Shown piece after piece: positions 32,729 to 44,029 of a stretch of DNA of 64,000 nucleotides. The stretch's first letter is position 1. Each line of letters starts with the position of its first letter. The translations under genes and the position numbers were made by a program. A model generated the notes under the pieces. The model searched no databases and was not told where the DNA came from. It saw only the letters and a program-made list of their open reading frames with translations. Source of the stretch: Plantago ovata (lineage: Eukaryota; Streptophyta; Magnoliopsida; Lamiales; Plantaginaceae); NCBI GenBank assembly GCA_028274465.1, contig CM051455.1, forward strand, positions 100,686,942 to 100,750,941, in the 5' to 3' direction.

Positions 32729-32900
32729 GTTGACTCAAGTAATAAGGAACTTGAGTTCACTTAAACAAGGTCTTAAACAAGATCTTAAGTTCGCCTCTTG
32801 TGGATGTATAAGCATTGTTGTATGAGCCGCCCCTCAAAAAGGACTCGACAGTGCTTGGTTGAATTAATCAACAAAGCAAATACCGGTAAAAAAAAGAAAA
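32729..32900 (+). repeat. SINE of a second family
   Basis: GGTTGACTCAAGTAATAAGG and AGTTCGCCTCTTGTGGATG resemble plant SINE pol III boxes and flank. It continues through GAGCCGCCCCT and ends TACCGGTAAAAAAAAG with an A-rich tail. Target duplication not identified. Confidence 0.55.
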
Positions 32901-33748
32901 AATCATTATATTTATCTGTTAACCTCCACAGTTTTAGGTAGGTCAGATATATAGAAGTAAAACATCTGAAGTTGTTGTAAGCATGGGGTGTTAGTTCTCT
33001 TGTGCCGACTCTCTTGTCATGCCATTCCGTTAAATAACGATTTTGACTAGGGGAGATTGAATATTTCATCAAATTGATTACGATCCAAATAATGATCAGT
33101 GTGCATACACATAAAATGGAAAATAAATGCTGCGCTTGGGCGGTAAGGTATTGTTATCTTCATGAGAACAAACATTGAATTGATTAGATAAGTAAATTTC
33201 ACTTTGATTCAAATTTATTAAATTCAATTTACTTTAAATTTATTTATTTACTTATTACATTACAAATTCTAGTTTCATTCGGTTCAAAATTTTCATGCTC
33301 AAAGAGTAAAATTTGTATTTTTCTTTTGTATTTTATTTTATTATATATACATATATACTTCGTATTACTTTTTCGATACACGATTCGAGATTAATACGAG
33401 ATCAAACGAAAGAATCAATTTTTTAAAATGAAAACCTTGTTATGAGATAAAAAAAGTAAGTTTTTGGAGCTATATACTTACCATTGAAATATGGCCACGT
33501 ATGCAGTCTGTATGACAAAAAATTTACTAACTTACCCCATAAAAGGTAAAACTGTCATGTTTGATAATTATTATACCAACCGGGCGAAAATGATTTTAAA
33601 AATAGCTTTAAAAAAGAGAAAGAGGAAAGAGAAGAAACTTTCAAATACATGGGAAAACAAGAAAATAAACTGAATTCTAATAGTAAAATTGGAAAGAAAC
33701 TAAATTTGTGTCCCAACTAAATTTGATGTGGAAAATCTAAAATTTACT
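32901..33748. other. AT-rich intergenic sequence
   Basis: No gene or repeat recognised apart from simple AT tracts (33340-33360). Confidence 0.5.
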
Positions 33749-33938
33749 TTCTCCATCTCTCTAAAATCTTAACATCTGTATTATATTGACTATTTTTATT
33801 TTTCATAATTATATTTGTACAATATATATAACTTGGTTAATTACATTTCTAAAATGATTTAAGATTAATATGGATCAAGCGTCGCAAAAAAAAAGTCAAC
33901 AAAGTGCAATTGTGAAACTTTTAGTGGAATGGAGGAGG
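33749..33938. mobile_element. Stowaway-like MITE
   Basis: 190 bp flanked by TA (33747-33748 and 33939-33940). Ends CTTTCTCCATCTCTCTAAAA and, in reverse complement, CTCCTCCATTCCACTAAAAG form diverged terminal inverted repeats. It lies about 600 bp upstream of the MYB start. Confidence 0.65.
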
Positions 33939-34480
33939 TACTATATTATTCATGACTACAAAATAGTGTAAGATATACGTATAAATGTATAATACATACG
34001 TAAAAATACTTGCCATTAGGGGCATGTAATCAGAGGCAAGTAATCAGAGTGAGTGGTTCCTGTCAAGTGTCAAGTAGGTTTAAGCCTGCCTAATGACAAC
34101 ATATCACTGTTTTATTCGTGGGCTGTTTTGATTGGTCTTATGAAATATTCTTAGAAGTGGACACTTCTAATCCAAAAGTCAACTTTACATTGCAATCATT
34201 TACAAAATCTCAAGGGGCACACAATAGAGGTGTAATAAGTAAATAAATAAAAAGTTAGTAAGAATTAAGGTTTTTTTTAATGTAATAAACTTAATAATGA
34301 GAATTTACATTAAGTGTAACTGTAAAAAAAAAAGTGATAAGTTGAGATCTATCTGAATGATTTAGGCGGGAACTTAATAAGAGACATTATATCTTCAGTA
34401 GTCGGTAGAGTCAAACTTAATGTTTTATCTTTGTCTTCATTAATATTCTACATTGAGACATGAAGGTTTGTGGTTTCTCC

Positions 34481-34488
34481 TATAAATA
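34481..34488 (+). promoter_or_regulatory. TATA box of the MYB gene
   Basis: TATAAATA 45 bases before the ATG at 34533, implying a very short 5' leader of roughly 15-20 bases. Confidence 0.6.
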
Positions 34489-34532
34489 ACCCAGAAAGAA
34501 GCAACCATATAGCTAAGGTTAATTAATTAGTT

Positions 34533-34665
34533 ATGGGGTTAGAGAAGCTGATGAAGAAGAAGCACAAGAAAGGGTTATGGTCTCCTGATGAAGATCAAAA
34601 GCTGATTAACTACATGACTCTAAACAAAGGTCATGGATGTTGGAGCTCCGTTCCCCTCAATGCCG
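34533..34665 (+). CDS. R2R3-MYB transcription factor, exon 1
   Basis: DNA-binding regulator of the R2R3-MYB family, most like the LAF1/MYB18-MYB19-MYB45 group. Exon 1 (133 nt, the canonical length) encodes MGLEKLMKKKHKKGLWSPDE and most of repeat R2 up to WSSVPLNA, then the donor G|GTACGT in phase 1. The matching acceptor and remaining exons are on the opposite strand at 41692-40865, because the downstream scaffold piece seems inverted. Intron 1 is loaded with transposons. The group assignment is inference from KKGLWSPDEDQ and, in exon 3, PKILFAEWL. Confidence 0.9.
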
Positions 34666-34824
34666 GTACGTGATCAACATACTTTCATACATTCTCTTTT
34701 CTTACTTGAATAGTTTTATTGAGTACCATTGACTTGAAGTCTCTTAATATTATCCAAATTATAAATGTTCGTTGTTTTGAGTCGGAGTAACTACCCTTTT
34801 TCTTCACATTACACCAGAGGTCTT

Positions 34825-35290
34825 TGTTAACCATGGATTTTCATAACCTGCAAATAAACATTAAAAGAAGGCAATAAACATGGAACAAGAATTTATTCAT
34901 AACTTTTGGGTTACAATCTTCGATGATCTCTTGATTCCTCTCTCTAATGGGTGTGAATTGGATTACCGGGGTCAATGACTTGTTCCGGATTTAGATCTAA
35001 ACCTACAATTTGGTAGTTTGGGTTTTGGCCTTGGGTTTAACCTACAATTTGGTTGTAGGGAGTTTGATGAAGTCGTTTGTGACTCATCTCTAACTATCTA
35101 GCTCTAATCACCATCTCATATTTATATTTATAGGTGAGTGGTGACTTAGGAAGTAAGTTAAAATCATATCTTAGAGATATGATAAGATATCATCCTAATC
35201 TTCTAAATAATATCACATGTTTTTGTGATAATTATCTCTAATTACAAAGAATCCTAAACACCAATGATTATCAAATTTTAGGTGTCTACA
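34825..35290 (-). repeat. Solo LTR in MYB intron 1
   Basis: 466 bp with TG/CA ends (minus strand TGTAGACACC... to ...GGTTAACA), flanked by the exact duplication GTCTT (34820-34824 and 35291-35295). No internal retrotransposon sequence adjoins, so it is the product of LTR-LTR recombination. A TATA-like CTATAAATATAAATA lies on the minus strand near 35135. Confidence 0.85.
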
Positions 35291-35466
35291 GTCTTGTTTT
35301 CTCGACTTGCTAGGTTGGTGGTATTCGAGTATATGTATACTTGGTAATCCAGAGGTTGTTCTGTGTATTATCGTTGTAAATGTTTTGGAGCATATCTTAT
35401 AGTCTCTTATTAATAAAAAGATTTGTCGTTTAAAAAATAAAAAATAAAATAAATTATCATTTGCAT

Positions 35467-35660
35467 TTTCTTTTTTTTTAAATGACAAATATTACAAATA
35501 CCCCTACGCAACGTTTATACAAACATGTTAAACCATCTTAAACTTCCACAGTCCACATCTATATCAATATTCAAAATCACCTTATGCCTTAGAACGGGAT
35601 CGAAATCTTCACCTCTATTCTCCCGCTGTACCTCCATACCATTGTCATTTTCCATATAAA
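35467..35660 (-). repeat. SINE in MYB intron 1 (minus)
   Basis: Minus strand: ATGGTATGGAGGTACAGCGG (A-box region), TTTCGATCCCG (B box), a body related to the SINE at 37358, and a terminal A tract seen as T on + (35467-35479). About 190 bp. Confidence 0.6.
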
Positions 35661-36459
35661 TATATAACAATATTGTACTCGTAATACCTTCAAATCCCGA
35701 TAGAGTGAATTTAAACAAATATATAAAAATCCATCTCTGTTTCATTATATAGTTTACTTTTGACTTTTCTTGCTTCTAATAAAATATAATAAAAATAAAA
35801 TAAAATACTTGGAATATATAATGAAAAGTATATAGGATAATGCAGTGGGTGAGCACTGGGTAAAATCTTACGCAATAAATTACAAACTATATAAGTAGAT
35901 TTGAATTGTACACATATAGTGCGACTTAATTCGGACAACTCCTAAAGTGTAGATCACAAAATTATTTCCGCGTTTGTACATTTGATTTAGAACATATTGC
36001 TATCTACTTTACCCAACTGAGAAGTCACCCTTGTATGAGTATATGAGTGAGTAAAGCTCACATTTTTGTTTCTCCCAGATTATTAGTATTAGGGATTGTG
36101 ATACTACTTGCTTTATAACACTATCTCTATGGTGTTAAGGATGAACGAATCGTAAGTGGGTGCTGAAATAGTACATGAGAACTTTGGATGTATAGGCATA
36201 ATTGCAGTTATAAAGTTGATATAAATGTATATTTGAAGTTCTAAGGTGATAAAGAAGTAGTGTATATGTATAGCGTAGTTAGATTCGATTTTTAATAAAA
36301 TACCACTATCTCTGTCTCACTATAAATTACGTATCATTGAGTTAAACAACCGTTATTACATTTACTCAAACTTTTGGTGGTGCTCAAACAGTTGGATTAT
36401 AAATTAATCTTAAACCATGCTAATATCCATATAATAATTATATTACGGAATATATTTAA

Positions 36460-37341
36460 GGGCTCAGTATATCTACCCTCCCTATTAGTTTCTCTTATTA
36501 CACATGAGTGACCACTTTATAATCAATTACATTGATATTCCCTCTTAGAGTTTTTAATTACATCTAAGTCCACGAATTTAACTTTTATCGAATTAAAACG
36601 TGAAATTTACAATTTTATCCATAGTCAAATATTGGATTTTCCAGTCAACCAAACAACTTCAATTTCCGATTTTGCACATTTGACCCTAATCTATTATATT
36701 TACAAATTTAACACAATATATTTTAAAATTAAGTCATACAACTTACCTAAATTTCAAATTGACCTCACAAGTTATTATAAATCGTACCCCAACAAATTAA
36801 TATTGCAAAAATTCCACAACAATTTTTTTTATTCATCATCTTCCTCACAGCTACAGTACCAAAATCCGTTACCGGAGTTGTGATCGCAAGCTCCGATCTC
36901 GGAGCTTGTACTTCTGGATCGGGAGCTGCAATAGTTCCTTGCAGCATCGGAGCGGTAAAAGATCGGTAAGGCCTAGCTCTCAACGTAGGGTCTTAATAAA
37001 TAAGGCGAAAGCTCTTTCTTTTTTGCCTTACATTATCTGGAGGTTACACGCTCTAGATCGGAAGTCTTAATACTCCGGTACCAGAGTTTATGAAGAAGAA
37101 GAGAGGGAAGAAAAGGAGAAAAGGAAAAGCAAAATATAAAAGGAAAAAGTAAAAGAAAAAAAAGGAAAAAGAAAATTAAAATTATCAAATAAGAATTATG
37201 GCATGTTTGGGTGTAAGAGAGAGAAAGTGAGATTAAAATATGGTCAACACCTAATGGTTATATTGAACCTAGATGTAATTGATGATAAAGATGCCACTCA
37301 ATATGATTTGGGGCTCTAGTAGGGGGTGTAGATGTACAAAT
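36460..37341. mobile_element. Hairpin-array MITE M2 in MYB intron 1
   Basis: About 880 bp. Left end GGGCTCAGTATATCTACCCT; the right end in reverse complement gives GGAATTTGTACATCTACACC; further in both arms carry ATCAATTACAT. The centre (36860-37085) holds AGCTCCGAT-CT-CGGAGCT and related dyads next to a purine-rich tract. No ORF. Its right end is joined directly by the SINE target duplication at 37342. Confidence 0.6.
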
Positions 37342-37357
37342 TCCTATTATCTAATCC

Positions 37358-37534
37358 TTTTTTTTTTTTTTTTGTGAAAATACAAATATTACAACTACTC
37401 CTACACTACAGTTTATACAAATCTCCTATACCACATTATATCTCCACACCTAAACCGCCTTATTGCTCCGCCGGGGATTGAATCATGCATGTCTCTTCAC
37501 TTATCCCAAACCCTCTTCCATTGCACCACCTCAT
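37358..37534 (-). repeat. SINE body and tail, split by a LINE
   Basis: Minus-strand SINE with A box TGGTGCAATGG, B box GATTCAATCCC and a poly(A) tail (T run at 37358-37374). Its 5' part lies at 41731-41753 on the other side of the LINE, in the opposite assembly orientation. The SINE's own 16-bp duplication GGATTAGATAATAGGA occurs at 41715-41730 and, reverse-complemented, at 37342-37357. Confidence 0.8.
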
Positions 37535-39441
37535 ATTTTTTTTAGAAACAACAAAATTATATTAATAATAATGAAAGTATAGAAGTACAAAGTGCATAAG
37601 TAATGCACAAAGAAAAGCTTGCAACAAGAGCTAGACCAAACCGTAAAGAGTATAAAAGCATGTTCAACCTTAAGACCGTTATGGTTGTATCACAACCTAA
37701 CCACCCCCTTCGTCTAGTACGTCATCTCACTAACGAGAAGACAAGAGTAGAAGGGGTGACGAGTAGAACCACCAACTCTACTTAGGTCCATACAAAGTGG
37801 AGAACTTTCGTTGCAAGTATAGGATACTTAGCAAAAGAAACGAAAGTTGATGCACTTCTTAGGAATACAAACCAATCACAAACCAAAGTTGACACATGAT
37901 ATCCCCCTTACACCTTGGCAGCACCCATGCAAGGAAACAACACCAAAACCTAGCAAAAAAGTAGCTAACAAACCATCACCAGCCTGCAAAAGTTACTTCA
38001 GCAAACCCACAGAGCCGCAAACGGAAACGCCACCAGCCTGCAAAAGTTGCTTCAGCAAACCCACAGAGCCGCAAACGGAAACGCAGCAGCAGCCCGGCCT
38101 TACCGTAAGCAATTCGCAGGGGATAGCAACCAATCAACAAATTTGTACCTCTTCTTGATTTTATCTTTCGACTTCAACCACCTCCAAAGGTTAACTTTAA
38201 TTCTTTCCACAACCTCCGCAACCGAACATGAGTTGCTGTTGAAGAAATGAATTATTTCTCGCCTTCCACAGTCCCCAAATCTTTCCCTGAGTAGTAGTAG
38301 TCAGGAAGGCGCTGCTAATAAAACCTCTTTCCACCCACAAACCTTTAAGTAGCTACACCAGTGAAGAAACCGAACAGAACGGCATCTCCAACCAACCAGC
38401 CATCCGCTTCCAAACTGTAGCAGCAAACGTACAGCTCCAGAATAAATGTTCCGCGCTCTCATTCTCAAGGAGACATCGTTTACACTCAGAAACAGTGTCC
38501 ATATGAATAATGTTCCTCTTGCGTAAGTTATCTAGTGTTGGTAGACGGTTCCAAGCGAGTTTCCAAACAAGACCACACACTTTTAAAGGCACCCAGTTCG
38601 TCCAAATTTTATTCATCCAATCAATATCCAAAACTGGAAGCGCATCCCCATGTAGAGCTGCGAACAACTCCAACTGTGAAGTGTACCCGCCCTTTGCTGA
38701 ATATTGGCCAGCTTCCGCACCACACCAGCACCAAGAATCATTTGTTGAGATAGAACGATTGGAGTTAGTCACCAAAGCTGAAAGATCAGCAACAGTAAGA
38801 GTTTCCCAAGTGGAAAGATCTCGATACCAATCCCAAACTAAACCACCACTCAAACGATCGGACACCACACAATCTTTAACACTTTCTAACGCAAAGAGTC
38901 TAGGGAACAACTCTTTGAGCAAGAAATCTTTACCTAACCAATGATCAACCCAAAATCTATTATTAGCACCCGTCCCCACATTTTTACAAATATTATTAAA
39001 AAACCAAGGGGACAACGAAACTTTGGACACAAGGTTCTTCCACCAAAGAGACCACGACGATCTACAAGACGTACCCTCCCTAACCCACAACAAATTATCC
39101 CAAATATTACCATACTTAGACTCTAACACTTTCACCCAAAGGGCATTCGAATTACCAAGTAACCCCCACACCCACTTTCCAAGTAGAGCCAAATTAAACA
39201 AATGGAGGTTTTTGACCCCTAAACCACCCAACTCTTTTGACACACACACACTATCCCATTTTATCCGAGCAACTTTCCAATTCCCCCCCAAAGAGCCTCC
39301 CCAAGAAAGGTAATATAAAGGTAAGGACCCAAGAACCGATTTTAGTAGGAGAATTCTTCCTCCGAAATAAAGGTTTTTATGAGACCACTTTCCCAATCTT
39401 TTCTCCAACTTTTCCACCACCACTTTCCACATCTTAGTGCC
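37535..39441 (-). mobile_element. LINE, 3' part
   Basis: Minus-strand 3' third of a plant L1-type LINE. It holds the reverse transcriptase tail, a zinc-binding region, an untranslated region with a 60-bp tandem duplication (37978-38088) and a short poly(A) (T run at 37536-37543). Flanked at 37518-37534 by the 17-bp target duplication ATGAGGTGGTGCAATGG (minus). The 5' part is at 41754-46367 on +. Broken at 39441 by Sirevirus B. Confidence 0.9.
38353..39441 (-). pseudogene. LINE ORF2 C-terminus (RT tail and zf-RVT)
   Basis: An open frame begins MWKVVVEKLEKRLGKWSHKN, the conserved segment after the LINE reverse transcriptase palm, and continues through LGGLGVKNLHLFNLALLGKW to the zf-RVT domain (WVPLKVCGLVWKLAWNRLPT, C-x2-C, HLFWSC, W). 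This domain is thought to bind template RNA. It has no start codon of its own: it is the continuation of the RT at 45676-46367, cut apart by Sirevirus B, and joins it in frame once the 5-bp duplication GGCAC is counted once. Confidence 0.9.
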
Positions 39442-39920
39442 TGTTGGTCCCTTTAAACAACAAGAAAAGACTAGAGGGGGGGGGGGGGGTGAATAGTCTT
39501 TTCAAACTTTCATCGTTTAAAACTTTCTCAGCAAGTGCTTATTAGTTTTCAGTAATGAGTTTGCTGATACTTAACTTTCTCAGCAAGCGCAAGTTACTTT
39601 GCAGTAACTAGGTTTGCTGATACTTAAAATCAGAGAGCGGAAGTCTTTGATACAATAAGTGCTTCTTTTAGTAAATGAAGGTTTCAGCAAGTGATGTGAG
39701 TGACTGTGTACAGATAGATATGATTTGCTGAAAAACCAAATACAGTAAGTAAATCACACAAACACTTTTATAGTGGTATCTGAGAGTGGCGTAATCTCTC
39801 AAGTAATCCACTTTGTCCTTTCTAGGACTGAATCCACTAAGATAAGATTGAGGTTCCTTACAACACCTATCTAGAGCGATTCAAACAGAAACCAAAGCAC
39901 ACTTGCTTCGTCTCCATCCT
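39437..39920 (-). repeat. Sirevirus B 3' LTR end and target duplication
   Basis: Reverse complement of the LTR end ...GGGACCAACA starts at 39442; 479 bp are visible before the gap. The duplication GGCAC (minus) at 39437-39441 matches 46363-46367. Shared variants with the LTR at 46368-47970 that differ from Sirevirus A (e.g. AGATAGGTGTTGTAAGG, GTTACTGCAAAGTAACTTGC) identify it as the partner LTR of element B. Confidence 0.9.
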
Positions 39921-40020
39921 NNNNNNNNNNNNNNNNNNNNNNNNNNNNNNNNNNNNNNNNNNNNNNNNNNNNNNNNNNNNNNNNNNNNNNNNNNNNNNNN
40001 NNNNNNNNNNNNNNNNNNNN
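39921..40020. other. Scaffold gap of 100 N, wrong join likely
   Basis: Fixed-size gap inside the Sirevirus B 3' LTR. In the corrected arrangement the sequence at 39920 should face 55600, with the missing part of the extra ORF, polypurine tract and LTR start (several kb) between them. Confidence 0.9.
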
Positions 40021-40260
40021 GCGCCAAAACCCGTTCCTTATTGTTTATTGAAGACCGTTGCTTTTGAATTTTAAAATTTACTTTATTTTCGAAAGAATCT
40101 TTTTATTTTAAAAAAATCGGTACCGGTACACTTCCCCCCGATTTAGTCTTTTAATAAACCTTATTGTGTCTAAGGACCAACAGGTGGTATGACCAGAAGG
40201 TTCTTTAATCTAAGGTACTGAACCGAGATCCCTGATAAGTGCAAGACAATCTTCTTATTG
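40021..40260 (+). repeat. Diverged Sirevirus-like LTR end and leader
   Basis: 40021-40182 ends AAGGACCAACA like the Sirevirus LTRs, followed by GGTGGTATGACCAGAAGG, a decayed initiator-Met primer site, and a leader similar to 47985-48040 (GGTTCTTTAA, CTGAACC, AGATC). The rest of the element is missing. Confidence 0.55.
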
Positions 40261-40864
40261 ACTTAGCTTGCAAGTCAAAATGATCAACTATTCAACTACA
40301 AGATATAGCAGAAAATTGCAGTAAAGAGTAGATTGGTATTTGATTGAATAAATCCATACCTCTACCAAGGAAGACAATGGTTCTCTAACTAAAAGTCTTG
40401 GACCGTTTCGTATTGACAGTGATTGAATAGTCCTTCAGAATTGTAAGAAAGGACTAAATTTGTCACAATGTTGAAACTTTGAACTTAATTTGCCACCATC
40501 TGAAACTTTGGATTAGATTTTCTACGAAACTTGAAATTTTAAACTATATTTCCCACGATTTTTAAACTTTGAACCAAACTGCCATGACGAACAGATGTTG
40601 TACTGCATGTGCCATTAAACAAATTTAATGGTCGGTTTTTGGAAATTTTCATTATTGTAATTGTATCGATTTATTAGAGCAATACAAGTGACACACCTCG
40701 ATTGAGGTGATGTATTATCTCTAATCCACATAATTGATTCTCATTTATAAACTAATTACTGAATTAGCTAGACTATGAAAACAAACTTCAATAATTGATA
40801 GTTAGCCTCAAAGGCATGAAAATGAGTGTTCTAAAGACTTTAAAAAACAAACAAATTTAATTGA
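40261..40864. other. MYB 3' flank
   Basis: AT-rich sequence downstream of the MYB stop (minus direction). No other feature supported; a polyadenylation-type AT-rich stretch lies at 40680-40860. Confidence 0.4.
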
Positions 40865-41432
40865 TCAGATGAAAATGTCATCATAACTTATGTTGTAGTC
40901 GTCTGGGAAGCAATAAGTTAGATCAGAGTACCCTATTGTTGATTGAAACATGCCATCGGTACCAGCAGAAATACAGCTTGTATCGAAGTTTCTTCCTTCA
41001 CTAAGCTGAGAATTTGTACTGCTCGAAACTTGTTCAATGTTCGGATAATGGTTGTGTAGAAAACTCCTTTCCTGGATTTGGAACTGATTTGATGTGAGCC
41101 ATTCCGCAAATAGAATTTTAGGCATATAGCAGCATTCGGGTGCTCCTTTTACATTGCTAATTCTCTCTTGCATTGATTGTTTGGTGTCCATTAGTACATT
41201 TTCCAAGGATTCCACGTTTCTAGAGTTTTGCGGAGTTGTGAAGTTGAGAGTGCTTGTTGATGATTCTGGCACTGTTTGAGTTATCATTTGGTCATTTGTA
41301 TTTGTATCATCATCCAGACCACAATTTTCACTTCCAGCGTTTTCCTTGACCTTTTTCTTTAGATAAGAATGCCAGTAGTTCTTGATCTCGTTATCTGTTC
41401 TCCCAGGTAAATGATTTGCTATCTGCGACCAC
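40865..41432 (-). CDS. R2R3-MYB transcription factor, exon 3
   Basis: Exon 3 (568 nt) starts after a TTTTTCAG acceptor and completes the split codon left by exon 2. It encodes the end of repeat R3, [20 protein letters not shown], then [11 protein letters not shown], followed by a 150-residue acidic tail with PKILFAEWL and a C-terminus ending [10 protein letters not shown]. The [10 protein letters not shown](Y/L)W block is the DNA-recognition helix of R2R3-MYBs. LFAEWL-type motifs occur in LAF1-related proteins. With exons 1 and 2 the frame is 831 nt without any stop, so the gene seems intact. Confidence 0.92.
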
Positions 41433-41562
41433 CTGAAAAAAGTAATAATAACAAAATTAATGTTTCTTACTTCTTTATCTTATCACTAAATAAATGTACT
41501 ACTACTATAGGAAGTAATGTGTTGTAATGAATAAGGTGAGAAATTAATGGCCATTTTCTCAC

Positions 41563-41692
41563 TTATTGCCTAGTAAATGATGAAGTCTTAAAATCAAGTC
41601 CTCTTCATCAAAGTTGAGCTTCCCTCGCTTTAATCCAGGTCTAAGATAATTAATCCACCTTAGTCTGCAACTCTTACCTGTCCTATGTAAAC
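41563..41692 (-). CDS. R2R3-MYB transcription factor, exon 2
   Basis: 130-nt exon, the canonical plant length, flanked by a GACAG acceptor and an AA|GTGAG donor. It encodes [20 protein letters not shown] followed by [20 protein letters not shown], the end of R2 and start of R3. It begins with GT, completing the glycine codon begun by the last G of exon 1 at 34665. The SINE duplication (41715-41730) and LINE insertion (41754) lie only 23 and 62 bases upstream, still within intron 1. Confidence 0.92.
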
Positions 41693-41714
41693 CTGTCATA
41701 AAATAAACATTCAT

Positions 41715-41753
41715 GGATTAGATAATAGGAGGAGTTATGAGGTGGTGCAATGG
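41715..41753 (+). repeat. SINE target duplication and SINE 5' end
   Basis: 41715-41730 GGATTAGATAATAGGA is the SINE target duplication. 41731-41753 is the SINE 5' end including ATGAGGTGGTGCAATGG, which doubles as the LINE target duplication. Both have partners at 37342-37357 and 37518-37534 in reverse orientation. Confidence 0.85.
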
Positions 41754-41799
41754 GATGTATGTTATGGTTTTAGGGGGAAAAAAAGAACTTTCTCTCTAG

Positions 41800-44028
41800 A
41801 TGAGTGGAGTGAGGGAGCGTAATCCTAGAGCCCCTAACCGTAGGAACCCGGCCGCTCACCGGCCACCAAATGTTAACCTCCATAGCCAAAGAGCCCACCC
41901 TTCTAACCCCCATCCCCACCCCCCAAATCATCCGAGAACCAGTGGCAGTAGGACTACTCTTCATTCTTCAGGAAATTCTTTGGACACTTTCTCTATCTAT
42001 CTAACAAACTTCCCCCTATGCTTCCCCTAAAGTTATCTGGGAAAGTCTTTATTCGTGTGGAAAAATCATTGACGTCTTTATCCCTGGAAAGGCTAACAAG
42101 GATGGTAAGAAGTTTGCCTTCATGAGGTTTATGGGTCTGAGAGATAAACTTGCTATTCTTGAAAGGGTTCGAAGAAGATGGATCAAAAACTACAAAATTC
42201 TTGCTAATCCGGCTAAATTCGACAGAGAGGAAAATGGAAACCAAAGGTCTTTCAGGTCAGGGAGCGGTGGTAGGTTGATCCATCGGACTGCGTGGAGGGC
42301 GAGGGATAAATCTTTTGCTGATGTCGTTTCCGGTAGAAATGCAGGACAAGGTTTGCCTCGAAACCAAATCAGGGGAGAAAATTTCAACGTGAGACACCAG
42401 ACGGTTGAGGCCAATCTTGGTCGAAATATTCAGGTGGCTGGACGGGGCGAAACTGTTGCTGGTACTGGGAGGTCTGACGGAGAGCGGAATGGTGAAGAAG
42501 TCAGACTCTTGGGCAGCGACTCAGAGTTAACTCATTCGTCTTTAATTGTTTGCTGTAATCGTGACAGTGAAGTGAATTGGAACTTCAAGCCAAGGGTTGC
42601 TGGGTTTGTAGACTGGAAAGATTCGTGTCTCTATTTGATTTAAGTGATTGGCTTAAAGCGGATAATTTTAACTCGGTACGACTTTCTCGTTTATCTTGGG
42701 AGTTTGTGGTGTTGAATCCTGGGAATGCTGTTGAAGGTGATCGGCTGAAGGAGTTTCTACCGTTGTTGAAGACGAAAGGTGTGTTGGATTTTCATCCTTG
42801 GACGGAAGGGTTCACTAATTAGAAACGTCTTGTCTGGATCCATTTGTACAGTGTTCCTCTTTCTTGTTCGAAGGAGGATATCTTCGTTAGTTTATGCGAA
42901 CATATGGGTAAGGTAGTTCATGTTGATGAGGCTACCATCCTTCGAGAAGACATAAATTATGGGCGTGTTTGTGTTGAAACGGAGTTGTTCGAATTGATTC
43001 GCAAGACTGTCTTCTTAAAGCTGGATGAGGTAGTTTTTAAAATTCAGTTGATTGAAGAATCACCAGTCCAGTTTCTTGATCTTCAGAAAGACGGCTCGGA
43101 ACCAGCATATTCTGATGAGTCGGAATTGTCAGAGAACTCTAACAATTCTGACGAGGACCAGTTGGACATTTTGGACAAAATTTCTTTGGAAGAACAGGAG
43201 GTCCCACCTCTTATTGGGATTAATGACTGTCCTTCACCTGTTAATGCTTTGGAGGGTTCCAAGGATGTTGGAAATGCTGTGGTACATGTTTCATTAAATA
43301 AGTTAGGTATTTTGCTAGAAAGGGATGATGGTTTTGCTTCTCCCAAAGGTTTGGATTTAAATTTGAATTTTACTGGAGCTTCAAATGGGCTTGATCAGTT
43401 GAATTTAGGAGTGGGCCGTGTATCTTCTTCTGAGGGTTGTTTTGGTTCTGTGTCGGTCCATGAGCCTGGATGTGGTGTTGAGATTGGACCAAGTCTGGAT
43501 CGGAATCTTATTGGGTCAACTATGAACGGGCCTTCTTTGGCTCCCTTTGACGTCGAGAGGGCGCATGCCCAGGACACTAGTAATGACTTGTTTAATCTTT
43601 TGCCTCTTATTAACAGACCTGCAAGTGCTACTCTAGGTAACTTTAATTCCTCAAGCGGTGTTGGGACTATGACTGGGAAGAAAAGGAGACTTGCACACGT
43701 ATGGGACATTGAAGCGGTAAGAAAATCTCTAGATGCTCTTGAGAATTCTGGGTCGTTTGGTGTTAAGGAGAAAATCGGTGAGGGTATGGTTGTTAACGAA
43801 ATTAATAACGAAGCGGATGAAGTTGCGATAGGGAAGGATGTTAACTCAGACTTTTTCGATCTTGTTCAATCTGTTGAGTCTGGGCTGTGGGAGCGTTGTA
43901 ACACTCTGGGTTTGGTCAATGAGAATGAGAAATCGGTGGCGATTGAGTTTTTCAAATTGTGTGAGGAGAGGGACAGTACTGGAAAAGGTGAAGTAGCTTC
44001 AAGGTCAAGGGAACTCGCTCAGGTTTAA
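41800..44028 (+). pseudogene. LINE ORF1 (RNA-binding), broken
   Basis: ORF1 protein of plant LINEs, which coats the element RNA. From MSGVRERNPRAPNRRN it enters an RRM-like region (YLTNFP, then after a frameshift near 42025 IIDVFIPGKANKDGKKFAFM), then KNYKILANPAKF. Further frame changes lie near 42600 and a stop at 42820. The second half (from 42844) shows VPLSCSKEDIFVSLCEHMGK and VDEATILREDINYGRVCVET, a block conserved in plant LINE ORF1. The C-terminus is acidic. Confidence 0.75.
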
Positions 44029-44029
44029 T

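Noticed and set aside
34533..34665. Reading exon 1 as a MYB pseudogene fragment
   Set aside because: The donor site, phase and 133-nt length are perfect, and the missing exons with fitting phase are 7 kb away on the other strand together with matching insertion duplications.
38510..38944. Plus-strand ORF of 144 aa
   Set aside because: Shadow of the LINE zf-RVT frame on the minus strand.
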